From Acholoe squamosa (taxonomy: Eukaryota; Annelida; Polychaeta; Phyllodocida; Polynoidae), in NCBI GenBank assembly GCA_949317995.1, contig OX439038.1:36213113-36277112 (forward strand): a DNA stretch of 64,000 nucleotides, in the 5' to 3' direction. The position numbers were made by a program, and so were the translations under genes. Below, piece after piece: positions 1-9,870 of the stretch. Position 1 is the first letter of the stretch. The number at the start of each line of letters is the position of its first letter. Below the pieces are notes generated by a model, which was given only the letters and a program-made list of their open reading frames with translations, had not been told where the DNA came from and ran no database searches.

Positions 1-8
1 CCCCCTGT

Positions 9-662
9 TTAGGTAAGCCTGTTCTTCGTTCGTTTAAATTTGTTATGATGTTGAGTGTAAAGCGAGCTGATTGTGGTGAAAACAGTGAGTAAGGGAGATA
101 AGCTGGGTGCACCACATAGCCAGATAAAACCTTTTTCTTTCTCCTCTGCACTGAAACGATCCAGGGACGATGATGGGATGTGAAATATGGGGCAGGAGGA
201 AAACAAAGTTTTGGTTTCTAAGCACTCAGCTAGAAGTTCCAAAATAGACATGAAGAAATGAAGACGCTGGTTAAGTAGGCGGGGATTTTCTTTGGCGTGA
301 TGCTCTTCTGCCGCTTTCAATGCTTCCAAATGGAAGGGGTTTTTCAGTGGGCCCTTTCCCTTTCTTCCATGCTTCAGGGCATAACCCAAGGTTTCCACCG
401 CTGAAAATTTCAACAAGTTATGACTCAAAACCATTTTCCTCAAGGTTTTTCTGTCTTTGGATGTAAAACTTGATTCAACTGAAGAAAAAACTAAGTATAA
501 TTTTTTCCGGTGAAGAACACATTCTTTCAAGTATTTGCACACGTACCTGAAACAAATTGAAGAGCAACATATAATTTCATTTCTTTCCCTCACGTACGTC
601 AGAACTTGAGTGTGGTCGGGGTGACGTTGTTCTAATACACGCTGCAGGGAGTAACGCGACAT
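9..662 (-). CDS. Unrecognised Polinton gene A (217 residues)
   Basis: I do not recognise this protein. It starts MSRYSLQRVLEQ and has a basic, helix-rich middle with several HHAKEN/KGKGPL-type stretches, a few Cys, and no signal peptide or obvious membrane segment. A second copy lies at 42037-42659. Conservation of the start codon and of a TATA box about 55 bp upstream (714-723) in both copies supports a real gene. It is read away from the polymerase, in the same direction as gene B at 898-1554, so the two may form one transcription block. Confidence 0.6.
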   Translation of the reverse strand: MSRYSLQRVLEQRHPDHTQVLTYVRERNEIICCSSICFRYVCKYLKECVLHRKKLYLVFSSVESSFTSKDRKTLRKMVLSHNLLKFSAVETLGYALKHGRKGKGPLKNPFHLEALKAAEEHHAKENPRLLNQRLHFFMSILELLAECLETKTLFSSCPIFHIPSSSLDRFSAEEKEKGFIWLCGAPSLSPLLTVFTTISSLYTQHHNKFKRTKNRLT

Positions 663-713
663 GGTAGGGCGAAGGTCGTTGTGTCAAATAATGATGGTTT
701 AGTCCCCGTTTAA

Positions 714-723
714 CCTTTATAGG
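714..723 (-). promoter_or_regulatory. TATA box of gene A
   Basis: The minus strand reads CCTATAAAGG about 52 bp before the gene A start at 662. The same decamer lies at 41979-41988 before the other copy of the gene. Confidence 0.5.
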
Positions 724-897
724 AAACCTGTCAGTCTTTCCTTATCGCACTTTCCTGAAATGATTTATTGCTCAAGGACGAAACAAACGTCAGGGTCAGT
801 GCCTGAGCGTTTTGAAAAGAGGGGAAAACATGTGGAAGGGTGGGTTTAGCCCAGGGGCCTTACCCGGAGGATCATCGTTTATTTTTGTTCAGTTTTA

Positions 898-1554
898 TTA
901 GGAGGACCAAAAATTAGATACGGGGTAGGCTGTTACCACCTTCAGCTGACCTTTTTCATGGGAGGTAGTTATTTCAGTTATAACTCTCACAACATGACAG
1001 CACCCATGGTAATTGTGTCCAATCTCTGTCCTGAATCCTCTTTCATAGAAAATTTTTGAACCTAAAGAGTGTGTAATTTTGTCTGGGTGAAGTAAAGTGG
1101 CTTTAATTAAAGCCTTCACCATAGTAGAATCGATGAAAACTGAATTACCAGGCCCTCCCCCCAAAGGTTGATCCCTTAGAAAAAAGGGTTTTTGTCTGTC
1201 TGAGATGAATTTTTTTGAACTTCCAGAGGAAATGGAATGTCTCGACATCAAGTGTACCATGGCACCATGTCCCAAAAGAACACCTGAAAAAAAACTTTCC
1301 CCATTTTCTGAGATAAGTTTTTTCACAGAGGGTCCACTAGGAACCAATGCAGTGGTTTGGTTGTGCAAGAAGCATTGTTTGAAGTTACAGTTAGGAGGGA
1401 TGTAAAGATCCCTGTTCAAATTTTCAGCACAGAATTTCCACACAGCCCACACCTTACCTTCTTCTACGCCCCTCCTGATGTCTGAAATAAACACCTCCTG
1501 ACGCCTTTTGTGACCTACGGTCAAAGACAAAGGCAAAGGACAAAAGTTAGCCAT
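898..1554 (-). CDS. Unrecognised Polinton gene B (MANFCPLPLSL...)
   Basis: A protein of about 218 residues, read away from the polymerase. I chose the ATG at 1554 (MANFCPL) over the further-upstream non-ATG start because it is the first ATG and is kept in the other copy (41172). It has no signal peptide or membrane segment. Notable stretches are GHKRRQEVFISDIRRG near the N-terminus, a Gly/Ser-rich middle and a C-terminal GHNYHGCCHVVRVITEIT segment ending in a VVTAYPV strand. The stop codon is part of TAATAAA, so translation stop and polyadenylation signal overlap. No family recognised. Confidence 0.62.
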   Translation of the reverse strand: MANFCPLPLSLTVGHKRRQEVFISDIRRGVEEGKVWAVWKFCAENLNRDLYIPPNCNFKQCFLHNQTTALVPSGPSVKKLISENGESFFSGVLLGHGAMVHLMSRHSISSGSSKKFISDRQKPFFLRDQPLGGGPGNSVFIDSTMVKALIKATLLHPDKITHSLGSKIFYERGFRTEIGHNYHGCCHVVRVITEITTSHEKGQLKVVTAYPVSNFWSS

Positions 1555-1953
1555 GTCTGCTTGAGAGAAGCTAGTTCTTATAAATGACGAATGGTCTGCG
1601 TTAATCACAGAATGGTAACAACAAGATTCGTTTTACAAGCCTCACCCTGAACGTTGACTGAGCGTTATCACGTTTTTTTTATTTGAGTTAAGCTTTTTAC
1701 TTTTTTCCAAAACAACACTGTCTAAGTGTAAAACATACTATGAATGGAAAAGCACGGTTATCCACGACTCATGGACGTGGTTGTAGGTTATCTGAACGAC
1801 AAGGGAACATCCCAGCATCGTATCAGGATAGTTACTATAAAGAAGGCTTGAGCTGCTCGATCTTCATCAAACCTTTTCTGACGTTTGTCTGCTGTTCGCC
1901 GTCCTGCTCCTGCACCTTCCAGCCCTGCCACCCTTTCATCTTCAAGGAGAACA
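1555..1953. promoter_or_regulatory. Divergent promoter region between gene B and the SUMO-motif gene
   Basis: About 400 bp separate two genes that start back to back. A TATA box (TATAAAG, 1836-1842) lies about 115 bp before the rightward start at 1954 and is kept in the right copy (antisense, near 40885-40892). The block also has an imperfect palindromic AACGTTGACTGAGCGTTATCACG stretch, kept in the right copy. No coding sequence is evident. Confidence 0.45.
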
Positions 1954-3356
1954 ATGCCTGGTCGCATGAAGACGGGACTTAGTGTCAGGAGAGGAGGAGC
2001 TAAAAAACTGGCTCCACTGACTTTTACTACTTCTAAACAGACAGTGGAAAAGACGTCGGGCATCGCCCCTCCTCCTACCTCTCCAGCCTCAGCTGATAAA
2101 CCACCTGCAACTCCTGCTCGGCTTCCAACTGAAGTGCCTGATGCAGGAGAACAGGAAGCCGCTCTTGCAGCTCTTCATGGCGAAATCACTGATTTCCTGG
2201 ATCGCGTCCGGGATCGCTCTCCTCAGGAAGCTGGCGATGGCGATTTTGACATCAGGGAATACATCAATCCCCCGGCACCTTTGAACTACCAACCCCCCAC
2301 TGAAGCACCTACGTCCGCCTCTTACTCGCCCGTGACTCCGGAGGAACCTTCTCCCCAGGTCAGTCCAATAAAGGTCATAGAACTTACAACCTCATCACCG
2401 GCAGTCAACCCATAGAAGTGGTGGACTTAACACAAGAAACACCTTCACCTGCTCACCGCGGGGGGTATTCACAGGTAGAGGTTATAGATCTGACCGGCCC
2501 TTCTCCTCTGTACTCTCTCCCGGTTCCGGTAGAGGAGCTGCTTCTTAAAAGCCCGCCGGAAAAAAGAAACTGTTCCGGTGAGAGAGAAGGGGAGCCTAAG
2601 AAAAAAAGACAGAAGCGCGCCTACCACAAGAAAACCCCTGTCTCTACCCCTGCTTCAGTTTCCTCAGCGACTTCATCCTATGGTGCCGAGCCAATTGGTT
2701 CTGTCCCAGGTGTTCCTTCTTCTAAAGACAAGTCACACAGGCAAAAGTTTGGGGAGGGCACTGCCCCCAGTTCTTCCAGCAAGCTTGTGGGCTTTAGGTC
2801 AGTGCCTTTGGTGGCAAAAAAATGGCCTGCTCGATTTGGTTTCCAAGAAAAGTCACCTGCCCCCGACCAAGTTTTTTATCCGGAAGGGGATAACAACGCC
2901 TGCATAGAAATATACAGGGAACCTAGCATCAGAGGAGTATGCTTGAGGACCTACCTGGACAAACCTTACGAGCGGTGCTTAAACCTAGAGGCGCGTGAGT
3001 TCAGGAACTTAGTGGACCAGATAGAGTGCATCCTTGGAAAGTACAAGGAGTTACACCGCCTAGCTGCCCTTGGAGAGAGGAAGGTGGATAATCTTTTGTT
3101 GTCCTTGAACCAAGACTGCACCGACCCCAGTGGAGGCTGGGCTATAATCCTGGTAAACTTGTACAAGGGAACTCCTAAAGTTCACATAGGAACAACCAGC
3201 TACGTGGAGGAGATGAACGCCTCGGTGTCTTCCAGCTTCAGGATGCCCCCCTCAGCCACACACTGTGGACACACTGTGTCCCCCTTCATTCTGGAGGACA
3301 TAAAATCACGAGTTGGTCCCTTCCTAGACGAGACGACCGATTTCTACTCTGGGTAA
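1954..3356 (+). pseudogene. Polinton nuclear protein with three SUMO-interaction-like motifs and a possible PC4-like domain (left copy)
   Basis: The N-terminal half is Pro/Ser/Thr-rich and looks disordered. It carries three hydrophobic-acidic motifs of the VIDLT type (near 2370-2386, 2415-2435 and 2479-2496), the usual form of SUMO-interacting motifs, followed by a basic PKKKRQKR stretch that fits a nuclear localisation signal. The C-terminal third is folded-looking: a strand-rich CIEIYREPSIRGVCLRTYL segment followed by a CLNLEAREFRNLVDQIE helix, an order like the PC4/SUB1 single-strand DNA-binding fold. It lies just upstream of the polymerase in the same direction, which fits a replication or host-control role. 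This copy is broken (about one break). The motif assignments are by eye. Confidence 0.6.
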
Positions 3357-3586
3357 GTGGTCAACTTTGTATAGTGTCTGGTCAACAGCTCCTTGTTTAG
3401 TGCTTTTACATTATCATGTATATCAGCTAATTTGTAGTTAGATTTAAATGTACTCCGTCTTTAGTCAACATAGCCCAGCGTAGGTTTAAGTTCTATATGT
3501 ACTCCATGTATACTTAGGTTAGGTTTTAGTTATAAGTTTGTATATTGAACATAAAGTGAAACAAGAAAAAGAAACCTTAAAAAAAA

Positions 3587-6500
3587 ATGCCGCCCAAAAA
3601 GGTAAAACAACTTTACACCGTCAACTGTCCAATGTGTAACACCCCTAGACCTCCACGTTTGGTCACTGTAGAAAACAGTGGAAAAACTCTATGTAACTCA
3701 GATTCTTGTAAAAGAGAAACTTTTTCCGACAGCTTAGAACTTCCAAAAGAAATAGAAAAAAATTCTTTGCATAAAAGCAGTTACCGTGACAACTTCAAGT
3801 CCATAGCTTCAGGTTTGGCTGTGCTTGGTAAGCTTCAGTCCATTTTCAACGTCAGAATGACAAGTTTTAACAAAGACTTGGTAGCCAAACAGGTAATAGA
3901 GGCGCTTTAGACCTCTATTCATAGAAATCAAGTTATGGCTTACAAAGTGGCTGTCTCTTTTGGAAGGTTGTTGTCTTCCTCTAAGGAGGAAGAAGAAGAA
4001 AAAGCCATGTACTTTCATGCTTCTGCCAACAACTCGTCTTTGTTCTATGACAGTGAAAGTCATAGAGACCCTTACATTTTTATAAGGGACGACAAAGACT
4101 TTGCAGAGTGTTTAGATTTAATAGAAAACAACATTAAAGAAGACACTCAAAGACCCTCTACTAAATGGAGTGTAATAGGCAACGTGAACGCCAACATCAC
4201 ACTCATAAGGGCTACGGGAGGAGAATATCTTTTAGGTAAAATGAAAACTGTTCCACCAGGTTTAAGACAAAGAGGAATGCAACACTTTCACAGAGACCCT
4301 AAAACCAAAAGGGCATACAAGGACAACTTGTGTTTCTTTAGATGTCTGTCTTTCTTCCTGTATGAATCTTTAGAAAAAACTCAAGAGCTTTTCCTTGAAG
4401 CCTATCCAGGGGTGAACAAGGAGACTTTTGAGGGTGTTGACATAAAAGATTTAGACAGGTTAGAAAAAATGTTTGAAGTTAACATAAGAATTTTTTACCT
4501 TCCCTCTTTTGGTAAAAGAAAGGGGCGACCTAAAATTATAAGGTCAAACATGTGTTCATCCAAAAAAATCATGAACTTGAACTTACACAGAAACCATGTA
4601 AGTTTAATAACTAACATGGGACTGTATGGTAAAATGTACCCCTGTGAAAAGTGTTATAAAGTTTTCACTCGTAGCTTCCTTTTGAAACAACACAATGGGG
4701 TGAAAAAAGATTGCACCAAAGTCAGCTTCAGGTACAAAGGTGGAGCTTACAATCCATCCAAAACAGTTTTTCAAGTTTTAGAGGAACTGGGAATAGTTTG
4801 TTCACCTGAGAAAAAAATATACCCCTATAAAATTGTTTTTGACTTTGAAAGCTATTTCGTCCAACCTGAAAATTCGTCCCCAGAAAATGCTAACACTGTG
4901 ATAGAAAAAACTCACATACCCCTTTCTGCCAGTGTAGCTTCTGATTTTCCTGGGCATACAGAACCAGTGTGTTTTGTCAGAAATTCCAACAGGGACGACG
5001 ATCCTTTGTTTAAAAATGTGTTGGAACACATAAACAACTTGGGGCAGTTGATAGGAGAACAGGTGAAAGAGAATTTTAGAGATGTTTTAGACGAACTAGA
5101 CTCTCTAGAAGAAAAACAAAAGGAACTAGAACATAAAGCTAGCAAAGTTTTTCCAGCAAAGAACAAAAAAAAATCCAAAAAAAAAACTCCCATGTTCTTG
5201 AAGTGAAGGAAAAACTTCTTACCTACATAGAAAGAGTCCCTGTTCTAGGTTTCAACTCTGGAAAGTATGACATTAATTTGATAAAAAAGGAATTTCATTC
5301 TTTTTTTATAGACACAGACAAGACAGAAATGAAAACCATAAAAAAATGCAACAAGTACATAGCAGTGTACACAGACCATCTTCTTTTCCTTGACATGTTC
5401 AACTATTTGGCACCAGGTTATTCCTATGCAAACTACCTGAAAGCCTTTCTGAAAGGGAAAGCTGAAAAAGGTTTTTTTCCCTACGAGTGGATGGACAACA
5501 TAAGAAAACTGAACAACAAAGCTCTTCCTCCACGCCACTGCTTCTACAGTTCTTTGTCGGGTGGTGGAATAAGCAAAGAAGATTATCTTGAATGTAAAAA
5601 GGTCTGGACAGAAAACAAAATGAAAACTATGAAGGACTACTTGATATATTACAACAACCTGGACTTTAAACCCTTTGTTTTAGCGATAAACGAGCACACA
5701 AAATTTTTTATAGACCGTGGGGTAGACATGTTCAAAGACGGTTTAACTTTGCCAGGTCTGACCTTGAAGTTTCTTTTCAACAACACTGCACCTAATGCCA
5801 CACCTTACATTCTTTTTGGTGAGAAAGAAAAGGATGTTCACTCCTTGCTCAGACGCAACTTAGTAGGGGGTCCCTCTATTATATTTCACAGACATCACAA
5901 AAGTGGAGAAACAAGAATAAGACAAAAAAAATACGGGCCACAAAGCAAAGTATGCAGACACATAGTAGGGGTAGATGCTAACAGCTTGTACCTCAAGTGC
6001 ATGGGTGAAGAACACTGCACAGGTTATTATGTGGTGCGCAGGAAAGAAAACGATTTTCAAGCTGTCTGCAGTCAACAGATTAGCTACTCAGCCACAGAAT
6101 GGTTGCGATACAAAACTGTGACAGACAAAGTGAAGATATTACACCAATACAACTACGGGGAAGTAGTATTGGGTTCAAGGAAAATAAAAGTGGACGGCTA
6201 TGATCCAGCTTCAAAAAAAGTATACCAGTTTCACGGGTGCTACTGGCATGGTCACATATGTCACCTCACTAAATCAGTTTTGAGAGACCCCAATGGAAAG
6301 GCATGGTTAGAAGAAAAAAACCAAAATACCATTTTGACTACCCTATATCTTCAGTCGTTAGGTTACCAAGTAGAGGAAAAGTATGAGTGTATGTGGCTGA
6401 AAGAAAAAACTGAAAACTCGTGCAGAAAAACAAAAAGTGAATGGGAAATTAAAAGACCTTTGTGCCAAGGCAGAAAAAGTCAGGATGAAATACTGAGAGG

Positions 6501-7728
6501 GGTTTCTAGAGGAACAACTTTTGGACTTATCCAGGTAGACATAGAAACACCTGAATCTTTGAAAGAAAAATTCAGTGAAATGACACCTATTTTCAAAAAC
6601 TGTTTAGTAGGAAAAAATGACGTAGGTGAACATATGAAACGTTACCTGGAAGCAGCAGGTAAGCTGAAACAACCGCAACGCCAACTTATAGGCAGCTACC
6701 ACGCAGAGGGAATTTTGTTGGGAACTCCTCTCTTGAAGTGGTACCTGGAGAAAGGTTTGGTAGTTACGACAGTACACCTTCTCATAGAATACACACCAGA
6801 ACAGACTTTTTTACCCTTCATGGACGAAGTGACCAAAGCTAGGAGGAAGGGAGATGAAAACATAGACTGTAAGATTCTGTCAGATCTGTACAAACTTTTG
6901 GGAAATGGTTCATACGGAAAAACCATATGCAACAAACAAAACTTTGTTCAAACAAAGTATCTTCACCCCTCTAAGGCAAGACGTTTGGCCATGCACTGGT
7001 CAGTGCAAGATGTGCAAGACATAAGTGACAACACGGTAGAACTGTCCTGTTTGCCCACCTCCATCACCTACGACCTCCCAGTTCAAATAGGGTTCATGGT
7101 ATACCAATATGCCAAACTTAAAATGTTGGCTTTCTATTACGACTTTCTCCTTGAATACATAGACGAGAAAGATTTTGAAATGTGTGAAATGGACACTGAC
7201 AGTTTTTACTTTGCTTTAAGTGCAGAGAACATAGAAGACGTAATTATTCCTGAAAAACGTGAAGCTTTCTTCAGAGAACGTCACAAATGGTTGCCCTCTG
7301 AATCATGTGACAACAGTCACCACAGAGAGACCTATGTTCAGACCAAAGTTTTGGGTGAGCTGTGGCTGCCTCAACCATGCTGTAAGAGCCGTCTGGCGTT
7401 TGACAAGAGAACCCCCGGGTTATTCAAAGTGGAGTGGGAAGGTGATGAAATGACTGCCTTGAACTCCAAATGTTACATAGGCACAGGAGTGAATGTGCCC
7501 GTTAAAATGAGTTGCAAAGGTGTAATTCAAAAACAAAACCCCCTGACCACTGACAAGTACAAAGAAGTACTGGACAGTGAAAATGTTGTCACGGTAGTCA
7601 ACAAAGGATTTAAAGTAGTTAACCACAGCGTTACGACTTACTCTCAAAGGAAACAAGGTCTAACCTATCAGTACATAAAGAGACAAGTATGTGAAGACGG
7701 TGTAAGCACCCTACCCCTTTCTATATAA
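3587..7728 (+). pseudogene. Protein-primed family B DNA polymerase, Polinton type (left copy)
   Basis: The N-terminal region has a CPMC...C zinc-finger-like pair, a DNLCFFRCLSFFL segment typical of Polinton polymerase N-termini, and a second finger starting YPCEKC. Then follow an exonuclease block (FDFES near 4838-4852, GFNSGKYD near 5248-5271), polymerase motif A (GVDANSLYL, near 5967-5993), the endonuclease-like insert with VDGYDP and FHGCYWHGH (6190-6255), motif B (LLGNGSYGKT, near 6900) and motif C (DTDS, 7192-7203). This order is that of the Polinton/adintovirus replicative polymerase, which copies a linear genome primed by a terminal protein. The copy is broken, with about two breaks, and is otherwise well preserved. 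Confidence 0.93.
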
Positions 7729-7794
7729 AAAAATGGTTTCTTTTTCTAGTTTCACTTCCAGTTGTACATTTCGTTGAAAGAAAAAATTTTAAAC

Positions 7795-8280
7795 AAATTG
7801 TTCAAATGAACATTTTTCTTCATAGAAAACAGTGTTAAAATGAAAAATGTTCATTTAAACAATTGTTCAAACGAACATTTGTTTAAATGAACATTTTTCC
7901 CCATAGAAAACAGTGTTAAAATGAAAAATGTTCATTTGAACAATTGTTCAAACGAACAATTGTTCAAATGAACATTTTTCCCCATAGAAAACAGTGTTAA
8001 ACTGAAAAATGTTCATTTGAACAATTTTTCAAACGAACATTTGTTCAAATGAACATTTTTCCCCATAGAAAACAGTGTTAAAATGGAAAATGTTCATTTG
8101 AACAATTGTTCAAACGAACATTTGTTCAAATGAACATTTTTTCCCATAGAAAACAGTGTTAAAATGGAAAATGTTCATTTGAACAATTGTTCAAACGAAC
8201 ATTTGTTCAAATGATTTTTTTTCCATAGAAAACAGTGTTAAACTGGAAAATATTTTTTGTTCAAATGAACATTTTTCAAT
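7795..8280. repeat. Six-unit, 81-bp tandem repeat made of inverted repeats
   Basis: The marker CATAGAAAACAGTGTTAAA recurs at about 7821, 7902, 7983, 8064, 8145 and 8224, a period of 81 bp. Each unit holds GTTCAAATGAACATTT-like palindromes and the reverse AAATGTTCATTTGAAC, so each unit can fold into a stem. The right copy keeps essentially one unit (about 34975-35060), so the array has changed length. It lies right behind the polymerase gene; an origin or transcription-end role is only a guess. Confidence 0.85.
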
Positions 8281-8541
8281 TAAAAAACAAAGGAAAAAAC
8301 TGTGTACTGTATCATGAAAAAAAAACTGACAAAAAAGTAAAAAAAGTGAACTGTATCACCCAAAAAATAAAAAAACTTTTCACAAAAGTGAATGCTGTAC
8401 ATGTTCACGACAAAAATAAAAAAATCCGGCGCTGAAGAAATTAAGTTGGAACAGAAAAAAAGTGGTACCAGATTTCTTGACTCATAGCGTCACGTTCACC
8501 AGATTATTAGTATCTGGTTAGATTTAAGCAACCATTTTAAC

Positions 8542-9414
8542 ATGGAAAGTTTAAAAGCTATGCTTGTGGAGCAAACCACAGAAACTCCACCTTATGACTA
8601 TTACATGCGTCCAGTTTTACAAAGTGTTGCTTCATATAATCAAGCTTCTTCTATAACACCTGACAATGATATAAGTTCTGTAGCATGTGGATGTTCAGAG
8701 AATTTCTTTTGGGAAATAATACCTGCAGAAAACATTGGTTATTTTAGAGGAGCTGAACCAGACACTGTTGACCACTGTATAACTAGTGTTAAAATGTACA
8801 AATATTTCTCTTCAGCTTTTTGGGACGCCTACAGAAACTGCATGTACTATTGTCGAGTGAAAAAAGTTAACTTGATAATGCATGATTGGTGTATAGGAGT
8901 ATATCAATTGCACACTGAACCTGGCTGCCCAAGACATTACACAAGGTACACTTTAGGAAGTGTAAGAAAGTTTGCTCTTACTCTCCAAGAGTTAGAATGT
9001 AATCCCATAGTAGGAGTGTTTTGTCAGTGTAATTGTAAACTGGAAGTATCTGCTATTGCTAAAACTATTTGTTTCACATGTCTGCAGGTCTCACTGGAAC
9101 TTCATGCCTTAAGTATACCTGGAGTGAAAAATCATTTCTCCTTCGAGGTAAACTTTAAGGATGGTTTTTTATCTGGTCTTTTACCTGGACCCAAAAACAG
9201 TCAAACTTACTTCCTGGCCCAGGCTTTGTTCGAGCATGCTATATCTAACATAGCCAAACTTAACAGTTATTGTTTCCACAACACATGGAAAACTAGTCTC
9301 ACTGGTCAAAGCTGGTATCAAGCAAGTAAATTCACACACAACAAATGTTTCTGTAGTATATGTGCACGCCCCGGAAATGGCAAATCTTTCTTCATCTGTA
9401 AATATTGTGTCTAA
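8542..9414 (+). CDS. Cys-rich Polinton gene X with C-terminal CxCxxC...CxxC (left copy)
   Basis: A 290-residue protein, open throughout, starting MESLKAMLVEQ. It has many cysteines (CGCSEN, CQCNCK, ICFTCL) and ends with CFCSIC followed after 13 residues by CKYC, a zinc-ribbon-like tail holding a CxCxxC core. No signal peptide or membrane helix. It lies between the repeat array and the terminus and reads toward the terminus. The stop codon overlaps the polyadenylation signal (TAATAAA at 9412-9418). The other copy at 33842-34714 is nearly identical, which argues for recent coding function. I do not recognise a named family; CxCxxC motifs occur in regulatory proteins of small DNA tumour viruses, so a host-interaction role is possible. 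Confidence 0.7.
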   Translation: MESLKAMLVEQTTETPPYDYYMRPVLQSVASYNQASSITPDNDISSVACGCSENFFWEIIPAENIGYFRGAEPDTVDHCITSVKMYKYFSSAFWDAYRNCMYYCRVKKVNLIMHDWCIGVYQLHTEPGCPRHYTRYTLGSVRKFALTLQELECNPIVGVFCQCNCKLEVSAIAKTICFTCLQVSLELHALSIPGVKNHFSFEVNFKDGFLSGLLPGPKNSQTYFLAQALFEHAISNIAKLNSYCFHNTWKTSLTGQSWYQASKFTHNKCFCSICARPGNGKSFFICKYCV

Positions 9415-9852
9415 TAAAAATATAATCTGTTATGTGAAATAAATGAGTTGTGTTTTATTTTAATGCATGAAATGAAGAGACATAACAAAATGAGTCATAA
9501 GTATTGCGTAAATCCATAAAAGTATTGCATCAGAACATTGTGTAAATTCTTACAAGCATTGCGCAATGCACCCTCATACGTAGGTCATACGTTTTTGCAA
9601 GTAGGTTAGTAGGTCACTTCCGGTTTGCAAGTAGGTCAGCTCTAGGTATTGCACAATTCTTTTAATTTATGCAACTAGGTCAGGTCACTAGGTCAAATGG
9701 AATCCAGCTCTCTGATTGGTCGAAAAAAACTAGGTCATGACCTTATGACGTCACTTCCTGTCAAATCCAGCCCTCTGATTGGCTGAAACTAGGTCACTTC
9801 CGGTCTACCAGTAGGTCATGACCTAGTTAGTAGCTGAAGCATTGCGCTCAGT
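9415..9852. promoter_or_regulatory. Polinton subterminal region packed with transcription-factor-like sites
   Basis: Between 9580 and 9830 the half-site AGGTCA occurs nine times and TGACCT twice. Two copies form the perfect palindrome AGGTCATGACCT (9732-9743 and 9813-9824), the classic nuclear-receptor inverted repeat without spacer. The block also has ATTGCGCAAT (9558-9567, C/EBP palindrome), CACTTCCGGT (ETS-like, twice), TGACGTCA (near 9746-9753, CRE) and two inverted CCAAT boxes (CTGATTGG). The same kinds of site occur inverted at 33400-33700. No coding sequence is seen. Confidence 0.55.
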
Positions 9853-9870
9853 TTGCATGTATATACTACT
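9853..9870. repeat. Polinton terminus
   Basis: Read inward, the tip is AGTAGTATATACATGC, starting AGT as Polinton termini usually do. The identical tip is at 33382-33399. Sequence on the far side differs completely between the two copies (gag of E1 here, integrase of B there), which fixes the boundary. The opposite end of neither copy is visible, so a target duplication cannot be tested. Confidence 0.75.

Larger units (their letters stand above)
1..9870 (+). mobile_element. Polinton/Maverick (adintovirus-like), left copy, terminal part
   Basis: This is the end portion of a Polinton; the rest lies off the window to the left. Reading inward from the terminus at 9870 it holds a Cys-rich gene, an 81-bp repeat array, a protein-primed DNA polymerase, a SUMO-motif protein and two genes on the opposite strand. 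The same order is found inverted at 33382-42660, which defines the element. The terminus reads AGTAGTATATACATGC going inward and abuts gag sequence of an LTR element. The copy is broken at about three or four places over its visible part. It is highly similar to the right copy, so both look fairly young. The class assignment rests on the polymerase here and on the integrase and ATPase of the other copy. Confidence 0.88.

Noticed and set aside
7795-8280. CRISPR-like array.
   Set aside because: Units are contiguous near-identical repeats without unique spacers, in a eukaryotic element.
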